From NCBI GenBank assembly GCA_049116315.1, contig JAGDZD010000002.1, forward strand, positions 124,001 to 188,000: DNA of 64,000 nucleotides. The letters are read 5' to 3'. This document shows positions 44,755 through 53,602 of the stretch, one piece after another. The DNA is from Thalassobius sp049116315. GTDB lineage: Bacteria; Pseudomonadota; Alphaproteobacteria; Rhodobacterales; Rhodobacteraceae. The notes beneath the pieces were generated by a model. That model searched no databases and had not been told where the DNA came from. It saw nothing but the letters and a program-made list of their open reading frames with translations. The position numbers and the translations under genes are program-made. Each line of letters starts with the position of its first letter. Position 1 is the stretch's first letter.

Positions 44755-46026
44755 TCAGCTCTCTGGTTGTGTCTTCTTTATTTGTAGCTGAGCCATTCTT
44801 GCCTTGGCGCGAATAGATTTAGAAGACGCAATGGTGTGATTTAGGACAAAGTTTTCATGGTTCCGCTCTGTCTGGGACAGGTCGTAGTGATAGTTCACCA
44901 TGACACCGTTGGATTGAGCGCGTCCTTTATCGGTTATGTCAGCCTGTTCATGCACGGCGTAAATGGCAGCCCCATTGCCCAAATGAAACCGCGCCACGGG
45001 ATCGATGGGCATGCCATCTGGGCGTTTGGCTTCGGCAAGGTAATAGGCGGCCAAATCAGACTCTGACAAGTTGGCGATTGTTTCGGGATCTTGTTTGCTG
45101 TGCCAACGGCCATAGCCGGGCAGGGGCGACAGCGTCACAAATGTTGTCAGCTGCGGGGCCTCATGTGACAGTTCAGACGCCACCTGTTTGATCAGCAAGT
45201 TGCCAAAGCTGATCCCGGCCAGCCCTTTTTGACAATTCGAAATCGAATAAAACACCGCTGTACGGGCGTCTTCGACAGCAACAGGTTCACGGTCTTCTGC
45301 CAAGACGGCTTGGATTGAGCCGGGCACCTCTTTGGTCAATGCCACTTCGACAAAGATCAGCGGCTCATCCGGCATCGCTGGATGAAAGAACGCAAAACAA
45401 CGTCGATCTGAGGGATGCAACCGGCGACGCAAGTCGTCCCAATCCTGAATCTCATGCACGGCCTCATAGGCCACGATTTTTTCAAGGATACTGGCCGGCG
45501 TGTTCCAGTTGATCTGTTTGAGCACCAGAAATCCGCGATTGAACCAGCTGCGCAAGAGATGCGTCAGATCAAAATCAGTCCGTTTCAGTTCGGGATGCGC
45601 TTTCAGCAAGCGCAGCAGATCCGCACGCATATTGACCAGGCCGTGAGTGGCGGCATTTGCTTGGTTCAATCGTCGAAAGAGTTCTTGGCGTTTGGGTTCT
45701 GCTGCGCGCGACAAAGCTTCAAAGTCTTCGGGGGCAGAGGTTTCGGCATAGGCTTGAGCATAGCTGGAGATCGCGTCAGCATCCACGTCCAACGTTGCAT
45801 TGAGATACCGAAAAAAACCAAGTTTCCCATCTTCATCTAGGTCTTGATACTTGGCCAAGATAGTCGTGGCGATTTTGCGCCCCGACACCTGACCTTCGGC
45901 AGAAAACAATGCATCGCATAACTCGTCTAAAGGACGATCAAATTCTGGCGCGCCGATCCAACGGCGATCCAGAATTGTCGTCAGGAACTCAGAAACCAAA
46001 TTTGAACGGGGCATCAAGTAACTCAC
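44755..46026 (-). CDS. malonyl-CoA decarboxylase
   Basis: Releases CO2 from malonyl-CoA to give acetyl-CoA. The 423-residue protein has the helical N-terminal domain followed by the GNAT-fold catalytic part. Family stretches include INWNTPASILEKIVAYEAVH, CFAFFHPAMPDEPLIFVEVA, VFYSISNCQKGLAGISFGN and LSPLPGYGRWH, and the late LGNGAAIYAVHEQAD, including the catalytic His of the HLGNGA motif. Its start overlaps the YciI-like gene (ATGA) and its stop is two bases from matB, so the three genes form one unit. Confidence 0.94.
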   Translation of the reverse strand: MSYLMPRSNLVSEFLTTILDRRWIGAPEFDRPLDELCDALFSAEGQVSGRKIATTILAKYQDLDEDGKLGFFRYLNATLDVDADAISSYAQAYAETSAPEDFEALSRAAEPKRQELFRRLNQANAATHGLVNMRADLLRLLKAHPELKRTDFDLTHLLRSWFNRGFLVLKQINWNTPASILEKIVAYEAVHEIQDWDDLRRRLHPSDRRCFAFFHPAMPDEPLIFVEVALTKEVPGSIQAVLAEDREPVAVEDARTAVFYSISNCQKGLAGISFGNLLIKQVASELSHEAPQLTTFVTLSPLPGYGRWHSKQDPETIANLSESDLAAYYLAEAKRPDGMPIDPVARFHLGNGAAIYAVHEQADITDKGRAQSNGVMVNYHYDLSQTERNHENFVLNHTIASSKSIRAKARMAQLQIKKTQPES

Positions 46027-46409
46027 TTTAAGTTCACAGCTTTTGTAGACAGCCCAACAGACAGCTGAATTGAGCCTTCGTTCACCAGCCAGCGACGCAG
46101 TGTATATGTGCGCGCACCTGTCTTGTGCATGGGGTCATTGGCGGCCAAAGTTTGGGCCTCTTCCAAAGAATTTGCGCGATAAACGATTAGTCCTGTACCC
46201 TCCATCATCTCGCCGGTTGAATTGGACAGCGGCCCCGCCAAAACGAGGTTTCCACTGATTTCCAACTCTCTTTGATAGGCCAAATGGTCCGGCAAAACGT
46301 CAGGAACAGGTGGTCCGTCGCTAGAAGGTGTTGATTCAGCGGCATAAAGTTCAAGAGCAAGTGCGCCGCGCTCTTTTGCATGGCTCTTATAGTCTTCCCA
46401 TTTTGGCAT
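46023..46409 (-). CDS. YciI-like protein
   Basis: A 128-residue protein of the YciI/muconolactone-isomerase-like ferredoxin fold: HLAYQRELEISGNLVLAGPL and SLEEAQTLAANDPMHKTGARTY are the typical middle and end, with a putative catalytic His in AANDPMH. Relatives handle ring-cleavage or lactone intermediates. First gene of the operon with malonyl-CoA decarboxylase and matB. Confidence 0.85.
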   Translation of the reverse strand: MPKWEDYKSHAKERGALALELYAAESTPSSDGPPVPDVLPDHLAYQRELEISGNLVLAGPLSNSTGEMMEGTGLIVYRANSLEEAQTLAANDPMHKTGARTYTLRRWLVNEGSIQLSVGLSTKAVNLK

Positions 46410-46422
46410 TATTGGCCTCCAA

Positions 46423-46441
46423 AATAAAATCGATATTTATT
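46423..46441. promoter_or_regulatory. candidate operator between the divergent catabolic operons
   Basis: AATAAA and TTTATT flank ATCGATA, an AT-rich interrupted palindrome midway between the YciI-like and FAH genes. Its core TCGATATTT recurs in the leader of the GntR gene (53382-53390, minus strand). A GntR binding site is plausible; not proven. Confidence 0.35.
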
Positions 46442-46493
46442 GACAGTAGCACAAATAATCGGCAAAGGTAGAAAAAAATGGGGGAACCTATCA

Positions 46494-47354
46494 ATGAGAT
46501 TTATTGTCGGAAGTACGCCTGAAGGCACGCGTACCTATATGGTGAAAGGCGAAGCAGCTAAGATGGTTTCGCACTCAGCCACTGACATTTTGTCCCTGAT
46601 TCAGTCAGGTGATTCTGTTTCATTGAATTACGACGCGCTGACCTCTGCTGAAGTGAGCGTCGACAGCATCGTGCCGGCATTGCCGGTCGATCAGCCCCCC
46701 AAAACGATCTGCCTGGGCTTGAACTATGCCGACCACATCAAAGAGGGCGGATACGCAGTGCCTGAATATCCCGCCTTGTTCATGCGCAGCCGCCGATCGC
46801 TTGTGCCAGCTGGGGCGCCGATTGTGCGTCCAACCTGCTCTGAACGTTTGGACTATGAAGTTGAGCTGATGTTGATCATTGGCAAAGGTGGGCGCCACAT
46901 CAAACAAGAAGACGCTTTGGATCATGTCTTTGGCTATACAGTGTTTAATGACGGGTCCGTGCGCGACTATCAGCGCAAAACTCACCAGTGGACACCGGGC
47001 AAAAACTTTGACGACACAGGGGCAATTGGCCCGTTTGTCGTGACCCCTGATGAATTGCCTGCAGGCGCGGTTGGCTTGAAAATCGAAAGCCGTGTCGGCG
47101 ATGAGATCCTGCAAAGCGCCAGCACATCGGACATGTTATGGTCGGTGGCGCGGGCGATCTCCATTATCTCTGAATACACCACTCTCGAAGAGGGTGACTA
47201 TATCGCGATGGGCACACCTCCGGGTGTTGGCCACGCAAAAACGCCACCACGTTGGTTGGTACCAGGTGAAACAGTCGAAGTTGAAGTCGAAGGCATTGGC
47301 ATTCTGGCCAATCCAATTGTCGACGAAGCAGATTACAAGAAGGATGCAGCATAA
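46494..47354 (+). CDS. fumarylacetoacetate hydrolase (FAH) family protein
   Basis: A 286-residue hydrolase or decarboxylase of the FAH C-terminal fold: KTICLGLNYADHIKEGGYAV, then the metal site ERLDYEVELMLIIGKGGRHI (Glu-x-Glu), GYTVFNDGSVRDYQRKTHQW and IAMGTPPGVGHAKTPPRWLV. The family acts on beta-diketo or acylpyruvate compounds from aromatic degradation. The start at 46494 is chosen because the upstream extension is unlike the family. First gene of a seven-gene operon ending with an intradiol dioxygenase. Confidence 0.9.
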   Translation: MRFIVGSTPEGTRTYMVKGEAAKMVSHSATDILSLIQSGDSVSLNYDALTSAEVSVDSIVPALPVDQPPKTICLGLNYADHIKEGGYAVPEYPALFMRSRRSLVPAGAPIVRPTCSERLDYEVELMLIIGKGGRHIKQEDALDHVFGYTVFNDGSVRDYQRKTHQWTPGKNFDDTGAIGPFVVTPDELPAGAVGLKIESRVGDEILQSASTSDMLWSVARAISIISEYTTLEEGDYIAMGTPPGVGHAKTPPRWLVPGETVEVEVEGIGILANPIVDEADYKKDAA

Positions 47355-48019
47355 TGGCGGGACTAACAGGAGAGGCACTGGCGCAAGCCCGCGCAGAAGC
47401 CCAAGCGGCGGTGCGAGATTTGCGCAGCCGGACCTCGGGGTTGGACGACGATGCATTGCAGTTGATCCTGACCAATGCGCGCTCGCACTATGATTGGCAG
47501 GATAAGCCGGTTCCAACAGAGTTGATCCATCAGCTGTATCAAATCACAGCAGATGGCCCAACCAGCATGAACACCAGCCCGGCGCGGTTCATCTTTGTGA
47601 CCTCGCCCGAAGGCAAAGAGCGGCTTGCTAAGTCCTTGAAAGCCAAAAACATTGACAAAATGATGGCGGCCCCAGTGACGGCGATCATTGCGCATGACTT
47701 GGATTTCTGGACTGAGCTGCCCTATCTGTTCCCACACGAAGACCGCCGGCCTCATTTCGAAGGCAAGCCTGAGCATTCTGAAGTGACTGCATTTCGCAAT
47801 GGCACCCTTCAGGGCGCCTACTTCATGATCGCGGCGCGGGCCCTTGGTCTGGACGTTGGCGCTATGAGCGGTTTTTCCAATGAAATCGTGGATGAAGAAT
47901 TTTTTGCAGGAACGACCCTCAAGTCGAATTTTCTGTGTAATCTAGGTTATGCCGACGAAAGTGCGCTGTTCCAAAAGCTGCCGCGCCTTCCGTTCGACAA
48001 AGCCTGTTCTTTCCTGTGA
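47354..48019 (+). CDS. nitroreductase family, malonic semialdehyde reductase (RutE)-like
   Basis: A 221-residue flavoprotein: LTNARSHYDWQDKPVPTELI, then DGPTSMNTSPARFIFVTS for FMN binding, MAAPVTAIIAHDLDFW, and GAYFMIAARALGLDVGAMSG. This order matches RutE, which reduces malonic semialdehyde to 3-hydroxypropionate. A quinone or nitro reductase role is the alternative. Its ATG overlaps the FAH stop (TAATG). The link to malonate is notable since the divergent operon makes and decarboxylates malonyl-CoA. Confidence 0.88.
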   Translation: MAGLTGEALAQARAEAQAAVRDLRSRTSGLDDDALQLILTNARSHYDWQDKPVPTELIHQLYQITADGPTSMNTSPARFIFVTSPEGKERLAKSLKAKNIDKMMAAPVTAIIAHDLDFWTELPYLFPHEDRRPHFEGKPEHSEVTAFRNGTLQGAYFMIAARALGLDVGAMSGFSNEIVDEEFFAGTTLKSNFLCNLGYADESALFQKLPRLPFDKACSFL

Positions 48020-48026
48020 GGGCACT

Positions 48027-48485
48027 ATGGCTGGAATACGAATGAAAACCTCTGTGAAGCTGCGCTCGCATGGCGAGTGCTTGTCCCATTCACGTGTGGA
48101 TATCTCCACACGCGATGTGAGCTTCACAATTGACGAGCCGTTGGAACGCAACGGGACCAACCTTGGCCCCACGCCAACGGACACAGCTTTGGCAGCCTTG
48201 ATCGGCTGCACAAACACTATCGGCAACAAATGCGCCAAGGCGCTGGGTGTTGATATTGGGACTCTGACGATTGATGCAACTTGCGATTTTGATCGACGGG
48301 GCGTCACCTTGGAGGAGGAAATCGAGATTCCCTTTACGGCGATTACTTTGAACGTCGTTTCAAACGGCACTGCGGATCAAGCTGATTTGGACCGTGTTGC
48401 GACCGAGACCGAAAAATTCTGCCCGCTATCGAAGATTTTCAAGGCGGCTGGAACTGAGCTGGAAGTCACGTGGAGTAAATCCTGA
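48027..48485 (+). CDS. OsmC family protein
   Basis: A 152-residue OsmC-type fold: NGTNLGPTPTDTALAALIGC with the first redox cysteine, LGVDIGTLTIDATCDFDRRG, and a second cysteine in TETEKFCPLSKIF. Two such cysteines form the peroxidatic/resolving pair in hydroperoxide reductases. It may protect the pathway from oxidants or bind a thiol intermediate. Start at 48027 (MAGIRMK), eight bases after the reductase stop. Confidence 0.9.
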   Translation: MAGIRMKTSVKLRSHGECLSHSRVDISTRDVSFTIDEPLERNGTNLGPTPTDTALAALIGCTNTIGNKCAKALGVDIGTLTIDATCDFDRRGVTLEEEIEIPFTAITLNVVSNGTADQADLDRVATETEKFCPLSKIFKAAGTELEVTWSKS

Positions 48486-48520
48486 GGCATCCAAAACACA
48501 AACCATCAAGGGAGGAAATG

Positions 48521-49594
48521 ATGGCTGTTTTTTCAAAAGGACTAGCGCTTGCGGCGCTTATGGCGAGTGTCACTGCAGTGCCTGCAATGGCAACAGAGAC
48601 CATCAAAGCCGTGGTTATCGACGGATACCCAGCGCGCGCGCTTTGGGTCAAAGAATTCACCAACTTCTTTATTCCCGAAGTTGACAAAAAGCTTGCTGAA
48701 ACTGGCAACTACCAAATGGACTGGCAAGAAAGCTATGGCGGGTCCATCGTTAAGCCCAAAGGCGTTCTGGAAGGCATCAAATGGGGCTTGGGTGACATCG
48801 GTATCGTCACGACCATTTTCCACTCATCCAAGCTGCCAAGCCAAGCTTTGTCGGCTGTGACTCCATTTGTGGCGGCGGATTCAGTTGCGGTTGCCAAAGC
48901 GGTTGACGAAATCGCTCGTGAATTCCCAACAATGCAAAAAGAGTTTGCTGAGCAAAACCAAGTTTATCTGGCAACTGGCGTTGTCTTGGACACCTATCAG
49001 GTGTTTTCAAAGCAGCCGATCACCTCACCAGATGATCTGAAAGGTGCCCGCGTTGCCGGTGCCGGGATGAACCTGCGGTATCTCGAAGGTATCGATGGGG
49101 CGGCTGGCGTTCGTGGTGGTCTGACTGACTTCTACAACATGCTGCAGACCGGTCTGGTTGGCCAAGCTATGCTGTGGCCAGAAGCGGCCAAAACCTTCAA
49201 GATCGCCGAGGTTGCGCCACACATGCTGAGCGTTGATCTGGGTGCTGTGAACTCCAAAACCGTGACTGTGAACGCGGACTATTGGGAGTCACTGCCTGAC
49301 GAAGTGAAAGAGGCTCTGCAAGAAGTGTCGGTTATGTATCGTGACCACATTGCGCAAATCGCAATGGAGCGCGCCACAGAAAGCCGTGACGCCTATGTCG
49401 CCGCCGGTGGCACAATCACCGAAGCCAGTGTCGAAGGCCGCAAAGCCTGGGCCGACGCGATGCCAAACATTGCTGCCGAGTGGGCCGCGAATTTGGATGG
49501 CAAAGGTGAGCCAGGGTCCGAGATGCTTTCTGCATACTTGGCCAAACTGGAAGCCGCTGGATACGTCGGTGTTCGTGACTGGACTGCTGAATAA
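48521..49594 (+). CDS. dctP: TRAP transporter substrate-binding protein (DctP type)
   Basis: A 357-residue periplasmic binding protein. MAVFSKGLALAALMASVTAV leads a signal peptide cleaved near AMA-TE. TDFYNMLQTGLVGQAMLWPEA and LSVDLGAVNSKTVTVNADYW are typical of the TAXI/DctP-like TRAP receptors. GGAGG is five bases before the ATG at 48521; an ATG three bases upstream would leave too short a spacing. The ligand is probably an organic acid related to the operon's aromatic or malonate pathway. Confidence 0.92.
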   Translation: MAVFSKGLALAALMASVTAVPAMATETIKAVVIDGYPARALWVKEFTNFFIPEVDKKLAETGNYQMDWQESYGGSIVKPKGVLEGIKWGLGDIGIVTTIFHSSKLPSQALSAVTPFVAADSVAVAKAVDEIAREFPTMQKEFAEQNQVYLATGVVLDTYQVFSKQPITSPDDLKGARVAGAGMNLRYLEGIDGAAGVRGGLTDFYNMLQTGLVGQAMLWPEAAKTFKIAEVAPHMLSVDLGAVNSKTVTVNADYWESLPDEVKEALQEVSVMYRDHIAQIAMERATESRDAYVAAGGTITEASVEGRKAWADAMPNIAAEWAANLDGKGEPGSEMLSAYLAKLEAAGYVGVRDWTAE

Positions 49595-49630
49595 TCCTGC
49601 GTTGACTTGATCTCGGAAAGGGCCAAAATC

Positions 49631-50191
49631 TTGGTAAAATCTTCCTATATTCAAACGGTTTTGGGCCTTTCCAAACTGGGCAACGGGGTGGCAATCGGTC
49701 TGAATGCCTTTGGCACCCTTGTTGTCTTGTTGCTGGTCGCAATCGTGAATTTTGATGTGGTTGCGCGTGGGGTGTTTAATGCCCCCTTCTTGGGCGCAGT
49801 CGAAGTAGTTCAATTCTCGATGGTGTTGATCGTTTTCCTACAGTTGCCGGATGTTGTGCGTGTCAGTCGTCTGACCCGCTCTGACGGATTTCTGGTGGTG
49901 TTGGGACACAAATACCCCCGCTTTGGCGCCGCTGTGCGCCATGTCATCGAAGCTATCTCTGCCATTTTCATGGCGCTGATCCTGGTCGCCGTTTGGCCAG
50001 AGTTCCTCGATATGTGGGAAACCAAAGACTTCTTTGGTGTGCCCGGCGTCTTCACGGCCCCTTGGTGGCCAATCAAACTCACGATCTGCGTAAGCGCAGC
50101 ACTCTGTGTGGCGATCTTCGTCCTCAAAGTTCTGGCGCCTGCAGTTGAGCCCGCCAATGTGCGCGCTCCCGAACATGAGGACAAATCATGA
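49631..50191 (+). CDS. dctQ: TRAP transporter small permease (DctQ type)
   Basis: A protein of about 186 residues with four membrane helices: GTLVVLLLVAIVNFDVVARG, a VEVVQFSMVLIVFLQLP stretch, VIEAISAIFMALILVAVWPE and KLTICVSAALCVAIFVLKVL. NFDVVARGVFNAPFLGAVEV is the DctQ signature area. No ATG is usable; TTG at 49631 follows a purine-rich site, and TTG at 49607 is the alternative. Ends by overlapping dctM. Confidence 0.88.
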   Translation: MVKSSYIQTVLGLSKLGNGVAIGLNAFGTLVVLLLVAIVNFDVVARGVFNAPFLGAVEVVQFSMVLIVFLQLPDVVRVSRLTRSDGFLVVLGHKYPRFGAAVRHVIEAISAIFMALILVAVWPEFLDMWETKDFFGVPGVFTAPWWPIKLTICVSAALCVAIFVLKVLAPAVEPANVRAPEHEDKS

Positions 50192-51495
50192 GTCCCATCG
50201 AAATTGGCATGATTTCCGTCGCTGCCATCGTCTTTCTTATCTACATGGGGGTCTATATCCCCGTCACCCTAGGTGTGGTGTCATTTGTCTCAATCTGGCT
50301 GATGCGCGACAACTTTGATCTGGCTATGAACCTGCTCAAAGTCGCTGTCAGTGACAGTGTAATGGAATACACCTTTGCCACTGTGCCGCTGTTTACCTTT
50401 ATGGGGTTGGTCGTGTCCAAAGCTGGGCTGGGCAGTGATGTCTACGAAGTGATGAGCACAGGCTTTCGCCGTGTAAAAGGTGGCATCGGCATGGCCACAG
50501 TTGGCGCCAACACGGTGTTTTCTGCGGTGACCGGCTCCTCAATTGCTTCGGCCTCGGTCTTTTCCAAGATTTCGGTGCCACAGATGCTGAACTATGACTA
50601 CAATCCTCGCTTTGCTGTGGGTGTTGTGGCTGGGTCTTCGGTTCTTGGCATGATCATTCCGCCGTCGGCGATGTTGATCATCTATAGCTTTGTGGCCGAG
50701 CAATCGGTTGGTGAAATGTTCCTTGCTGGCGTTGTGCCTGGCATCATGCTGGCCATCGCCTATGTGGTGGCAATCTGGTTCATGGGGCGGTTCTTCCCCA
50801 AGTTTGTGGGCGGTCGTCCTGCCTCTGACTATGAGCGTTTGCCCTGGTCCGAGATTGCGTCCAAGACCCTGCCGACGCTCGGCCTGATTGTTGTGGTTCT
50901 GGGTGGGATCTATACCGGTTGGTTGACCCCCGTAGAAGCGGGCGCAACAGGGTCCTTGGTGGCCTTGGCGATTGCCCTTGTGCGTCGTCAGATCACCCTC
51001 AGAGGGTTCTGGGATGCTTTGCTGGAAACGGGTCACATCACCGCGTCGATCCTGTTCCTGATCACAGCCGCTTCGATCTATAGCCGGATGTTGGGCCTTG
51101 CGGGCCTGCCAAACGAGCTGGGAGACCTGCTGGCCAATAGCAACGTGACCTTCTTCCACCTGATGGTGCTGTATGTGATCATGATGCTGTTCTTGGGCAC
51201 CTTGCTGGATACGGCGTCTATCATCTTGATCGTTGTGCCGCTGTTCCTGCCGCTGATCGAACCAATGGGCCTAAGCCTTGTATGGTTTGGCATTGTGACG
51301 GTTGTGGGGGCTGAGATTGGCCTGCTGACACCGCCGCTTGGGATCTCGTGCTTTGTGATCAAGGCCTCACTTAATGATGATCGTATCAAGCTGAAGGACG
51401 TGTTCCTTGGGGCGCTGCCTTTTGCCGGTGTGATGCTGATCGTCCTTATCTTGCTGATCCGTTTCCCGGCGCTCAGCACTGCAATTTTGAACTAG
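50188..51495 (+). CDS. dctM: TRAP transporter large permease (DctM type)
   Basis: A 435-residue inner-membrane protein with about twelve helices. The family has GGIGMATVGANTVFSAVTGSSIA near 98, the SSVLGMIIPPSAMLIIYSFV pore segment, GWLTPVEAGATGSLVAL, and a late GTLLDTASIILIVVPLFLPL and EIGLLTPPLGISCFVIK. It forms the sodium-dependent transport channel with DctQ. Confidence 0.96.
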   Translation: MSPIEIGMISVAAIVFLIYMGVYIPVTLGVVSFVSIWLMRDNFDLAMNLLKVAVSDSVMEYTFATVPLFTFMGLVVSKAGLGSDVYEVMSTGFRRVKGGIGMATVGANTVFSAVTGSSIASASVFSKISVPQMLNYDYNPRFAVGVVAGSSVLGMIIPPSAMLIIYSFVAEQSVGEMFLAGVVPGIMLAIAYVVAIWFMGRFFPKFVGGRPASDYERLPWSEIASKTLPTLGLIVVVLGGIYTGWLTPVEAGATGSLVALAIALVRRQITLRGFWDALLETGHITASILFLITAASIYSRMLGLAGLPNELGDLLANSNVTFFHLMVLYVIMMLFLGTLLDTASIILIVVPLFLPLIEPMGLSLVWFGIVTVVGAEIGLLTPPLGISCFVIKASLNDDRIKLKDVFLGALPFAGVMLIVLILLIRFPALSTAILN

Positions 51496-51504
51496 GAGGC
51501 GCCG

Positions 51505-52374
51505 ATGCGCTCAGTAACTAAAGACAATATCACCGAAGTGTTTGCAGGCTATTTCGGCGATGACACCGACCCGCGTACCCGCGAGGTGTTGACCGCTCTG
51601 GCCCGTCACATTCATGATTTCACCCGTGAAACAAACTTGACCCATGATGAATGGCGCAAGGGGCTGGAATTCCTAGAGTGGGCTGGTCGGATCACAACAC
51701 CAGAGCGCAATGAATTTGTGCTGCTGTCCGATGTGTTGGGGCTGTCGTCCTTGGTGGATATGCAAAACTCGATCCCCGAGGCCACAAGCTCTTCGGTGCT
51801 TGGACCGTTCCACGTTTCAAATCCTCCGGCCTTGGCCATCGGCGGGGACATGAAGCGCGACTTTGAAGGTGAGGTGCTGTTGGTCGAAGGCACCGTGCGG
51901 GATCTGGACGGCAATCCAATTCCAAACGCTGAAATCGATATCTGGCAAACCGCGCCAAATGGCCTCTATTCCAGTCAGGATCCTGATCAGAACATTCACT
52001 CGTTCCACGGGTTGATGACTACGGATGAGAACGGGCGCTATGCCTTCACCACTGTTCGTCCTGTCAGCTATACCGTGCCAGATGATGGCCCGGTCGGCGA
52101 GATCCTCAACGCGGCTGGTCGCCATCCGTGGCGCCCGTCGCACCTGCACTATATCGTCTCGGCACCGGGTTTCCGGTCGCTGGTGACCGAAGTGTTCCCT
52201 GACGACGATCCTTATCTGGACCAAGACACTGTGTTTGGTGTGCGTTCGGATTTGGTGATGACCTATGTCGCACAGCCCGCAGGCAGCTTCCCAGAGGGTT
52301 TTGCCCTGTCAGGCAGCGTGAACGACGCCTATTCACGGGTCGACTTCGACCTGATTTTGGCACCGTCCTCCTAA
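51505..52374 (+). CDS. intradiol ring-cleavage dioxygenase (catechol/hydroxyquinol type)
   Basis: A 289-residue non-haem Fe(III) enzyme that opens catechol-type rings between the hydroxyls. The helical Dioxygenase_N domain covers about 15-90 (LTHDEWRKGLEFLEWAGRIT). The catalytic domain holds EIDIWQTAPNGLYSSQDP (first ligand Tyr), VRPVSYTVPDDGPVGEIL (second Tyr) and RPSHLHYIVSAPGFRSLV (His-x-His pair). All four iron ligands are present. The sequence resembles hydroxyquinol 1,2-dioxygenases more than protocatechuate enzymes. Last gene of the FAH-RutE-OsmC-TRAP operon. Confidence 0.92.
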   Translation: MRSVTKDNITEVFAGYFGDDTDPRTREVLTALARHIHDFTRETNLTHDEWRKGLEFLEWAGRITTPERNEFVLLSDVLGLSSLVDMQNSIPEATSSSVLGPFHVSNPPALAIGGDMKRDFEGEVLLVEGTVRDLDGNPIPNAEIDIWQTAPNGLYSSQDPDQNIHSFHGLMTTDENGRYAFTTVRPVSYTVPDDGPVGEILNAAGRHPWRPSHLHYIVSAPGFRSLVTEVFPDDDPYLDQDTVFGVRSDLVMTYVAQPAGSFPEGFALSGSVNDAYSRVDFDLILAPSS

Positions 52375-52675
52375 GGGAAATCAATAGATCGGCCTGCCGC
52401 GTGTTTGTGGGCCGATCCCCCCCCTCTCCGTCAAGTAAGACGGATTGAGCACTCAACCTGACATCTCATCTGTTTGACCTGCAGTTCTTGCAGCGAAACC
52501 ACCCGAACGCACAGGGTTTACAAGTGGACGGTCCTCTCAGGAATGTGCCCTCAAAAGAGTGTTGGTTGTGCCGAGTTCTTCATGTTTTTATAAAAATCAA
52601 CGGGTTATCGCATCCTAGTGTCAGGGCGAGGCCGGATTTTCGAGCCAGATTGATGACCAATTCACAGGTGTGAAA
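52375..52675. other. intergenic region after the dioxygenase gene
   Basis: A hairpin GATCGGCC...GGCCGATC at 52387-52417 probably ends the operon, though no T run follows. The rest (52418-52675) shows no recognisable gene. Confidence 0.45.
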
Positions 52676-53374
52676 TCAATCGATCGGTCTGCCGTTTTTA
52701 TCCAGAAGATCGGTCAAAAATGCACCAGTCTGGCGATAGTGGCTCAGCAGGCAGTCAGACGCTTTATCAGCATCAGAAGAGGTCGCTGCGGCCAAAATAT
52801 CCAAGTGCTCTTTGCTGATGTCCCGCTTTTTATATCCCAATGCGCGCCCTGCCAAATAACGGTAGCGAATGTTGAGATCATAAAGCTGGTTGCAGAACTT
52901 CAGCAAAATAGGAGAGCCACAGTTTGACAGCAACGCGATGTGAAACGCTTTGTGGAGCTCTTCGAAGGCTTCGACGTTGTCACGACCTTCTTTGACCATG
53001 CGGTGATGGGCGAGAACCAGTTGTTCTTCCCACTCGTCACCGCCATTTGCGATGCTCTGGCGCAGCGCCATATCTTCGAGATAACACCGAAGGTTCAGGA
53101 TCTCTTCGAAGTTGGCTTTGCTGGTGGGGGCGGTGCGAAATCCGCGTTGATCAATCCGCTCGACCAATTGGTCAGAGGTCAGCAGGCTGAGCGCCTCTCG
53201 CACTGGCGAGGCCCCGGTATCCAGAACCTTGCGCAGCGTGTCGATTTTCAATTTTTCATTCGGCGCAAGCTCGCCCACAAGGATCATTCGGCGCAACGCT
53301 GTATAAGCTTTGTGCGTGGCTGAAGAGGCCGGAGCGTCCTGTTGAAAAATCGGGGCGTTTACGGAATTGTTCAT
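52676..53374 (-). CDS. GntR family regulator with FCD domain, catabolic cluster
   Basis: A 232-residue FadR-type regulator. The winged helix spans residues about 20-85 (LAPNEKLKIDTLRKVLDTGA, then SPVREALSLLTSDQLV), and an FCD domain follows (AFEELHKAFHIALLSNCGSP). It ends convergently with the dioxygenase gene. As the only regulator adjoining the FAH-TRAP-dioxygenase and malonyl-CoA operons, it is the obvious candidate controller. A TCGATATTT site lies in its own leader. Confidence 0.92.
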   Translation of the reverse strand: MNNSVNAPIFQQDAPASSATHKAYTALRRMILVGELAPNEKLKIDTLRKVLDTGASPVREALSLLTSDQLVERIDQRGFRTAPTSKANFEEILNLRCYLEDMALRQSIANGGDEWEEQLVLAHHRMVKEGRDNVEAFEELHKAFHIALLSNCGSPILLKFCNQLYDLNIRYRYLAGRALGYKKRDISKEHLDILAAATSSDADKASDCLLSHYRQTGAFLTDLLDKNGRPID

Positions 53375-53523
53375 AAAAGAAAAATATCGAGTTTTTCGCA
53401 AGTTTCAATAAAATATATTGAATATTGCGTATTGTTGAACGTTTTGTGCGCCTAAAGGCACAGGCGGTTTCTAGCGTCTTTTTCCAGATAAGCACTGAAA
53501 TTCTCGCCTTGGGGTCGGGTTTA

Positions 53524-53549
53524 TAACCTTTGGGTCATAAGTCCTATCC
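53524..53549 (+). promoter_or_regulatory. candidate response-regulator site upstream of alg44-alg8
   Basis: TAACCTTTGGGT at 53524-53535 is the reverse complement of a segment in the 62009 palindrome. It is followed at 53542-53549 by TCCTATCC, with nearly the same spacing (18 versus 17 bases) in both places. Confidence 0.4.
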
Positions 53550-53602
53550 CAATCCCCTTAGCCTGCGCCAAACGAACCCGCAAGACCCAGACACCGAGAA
53601 CT

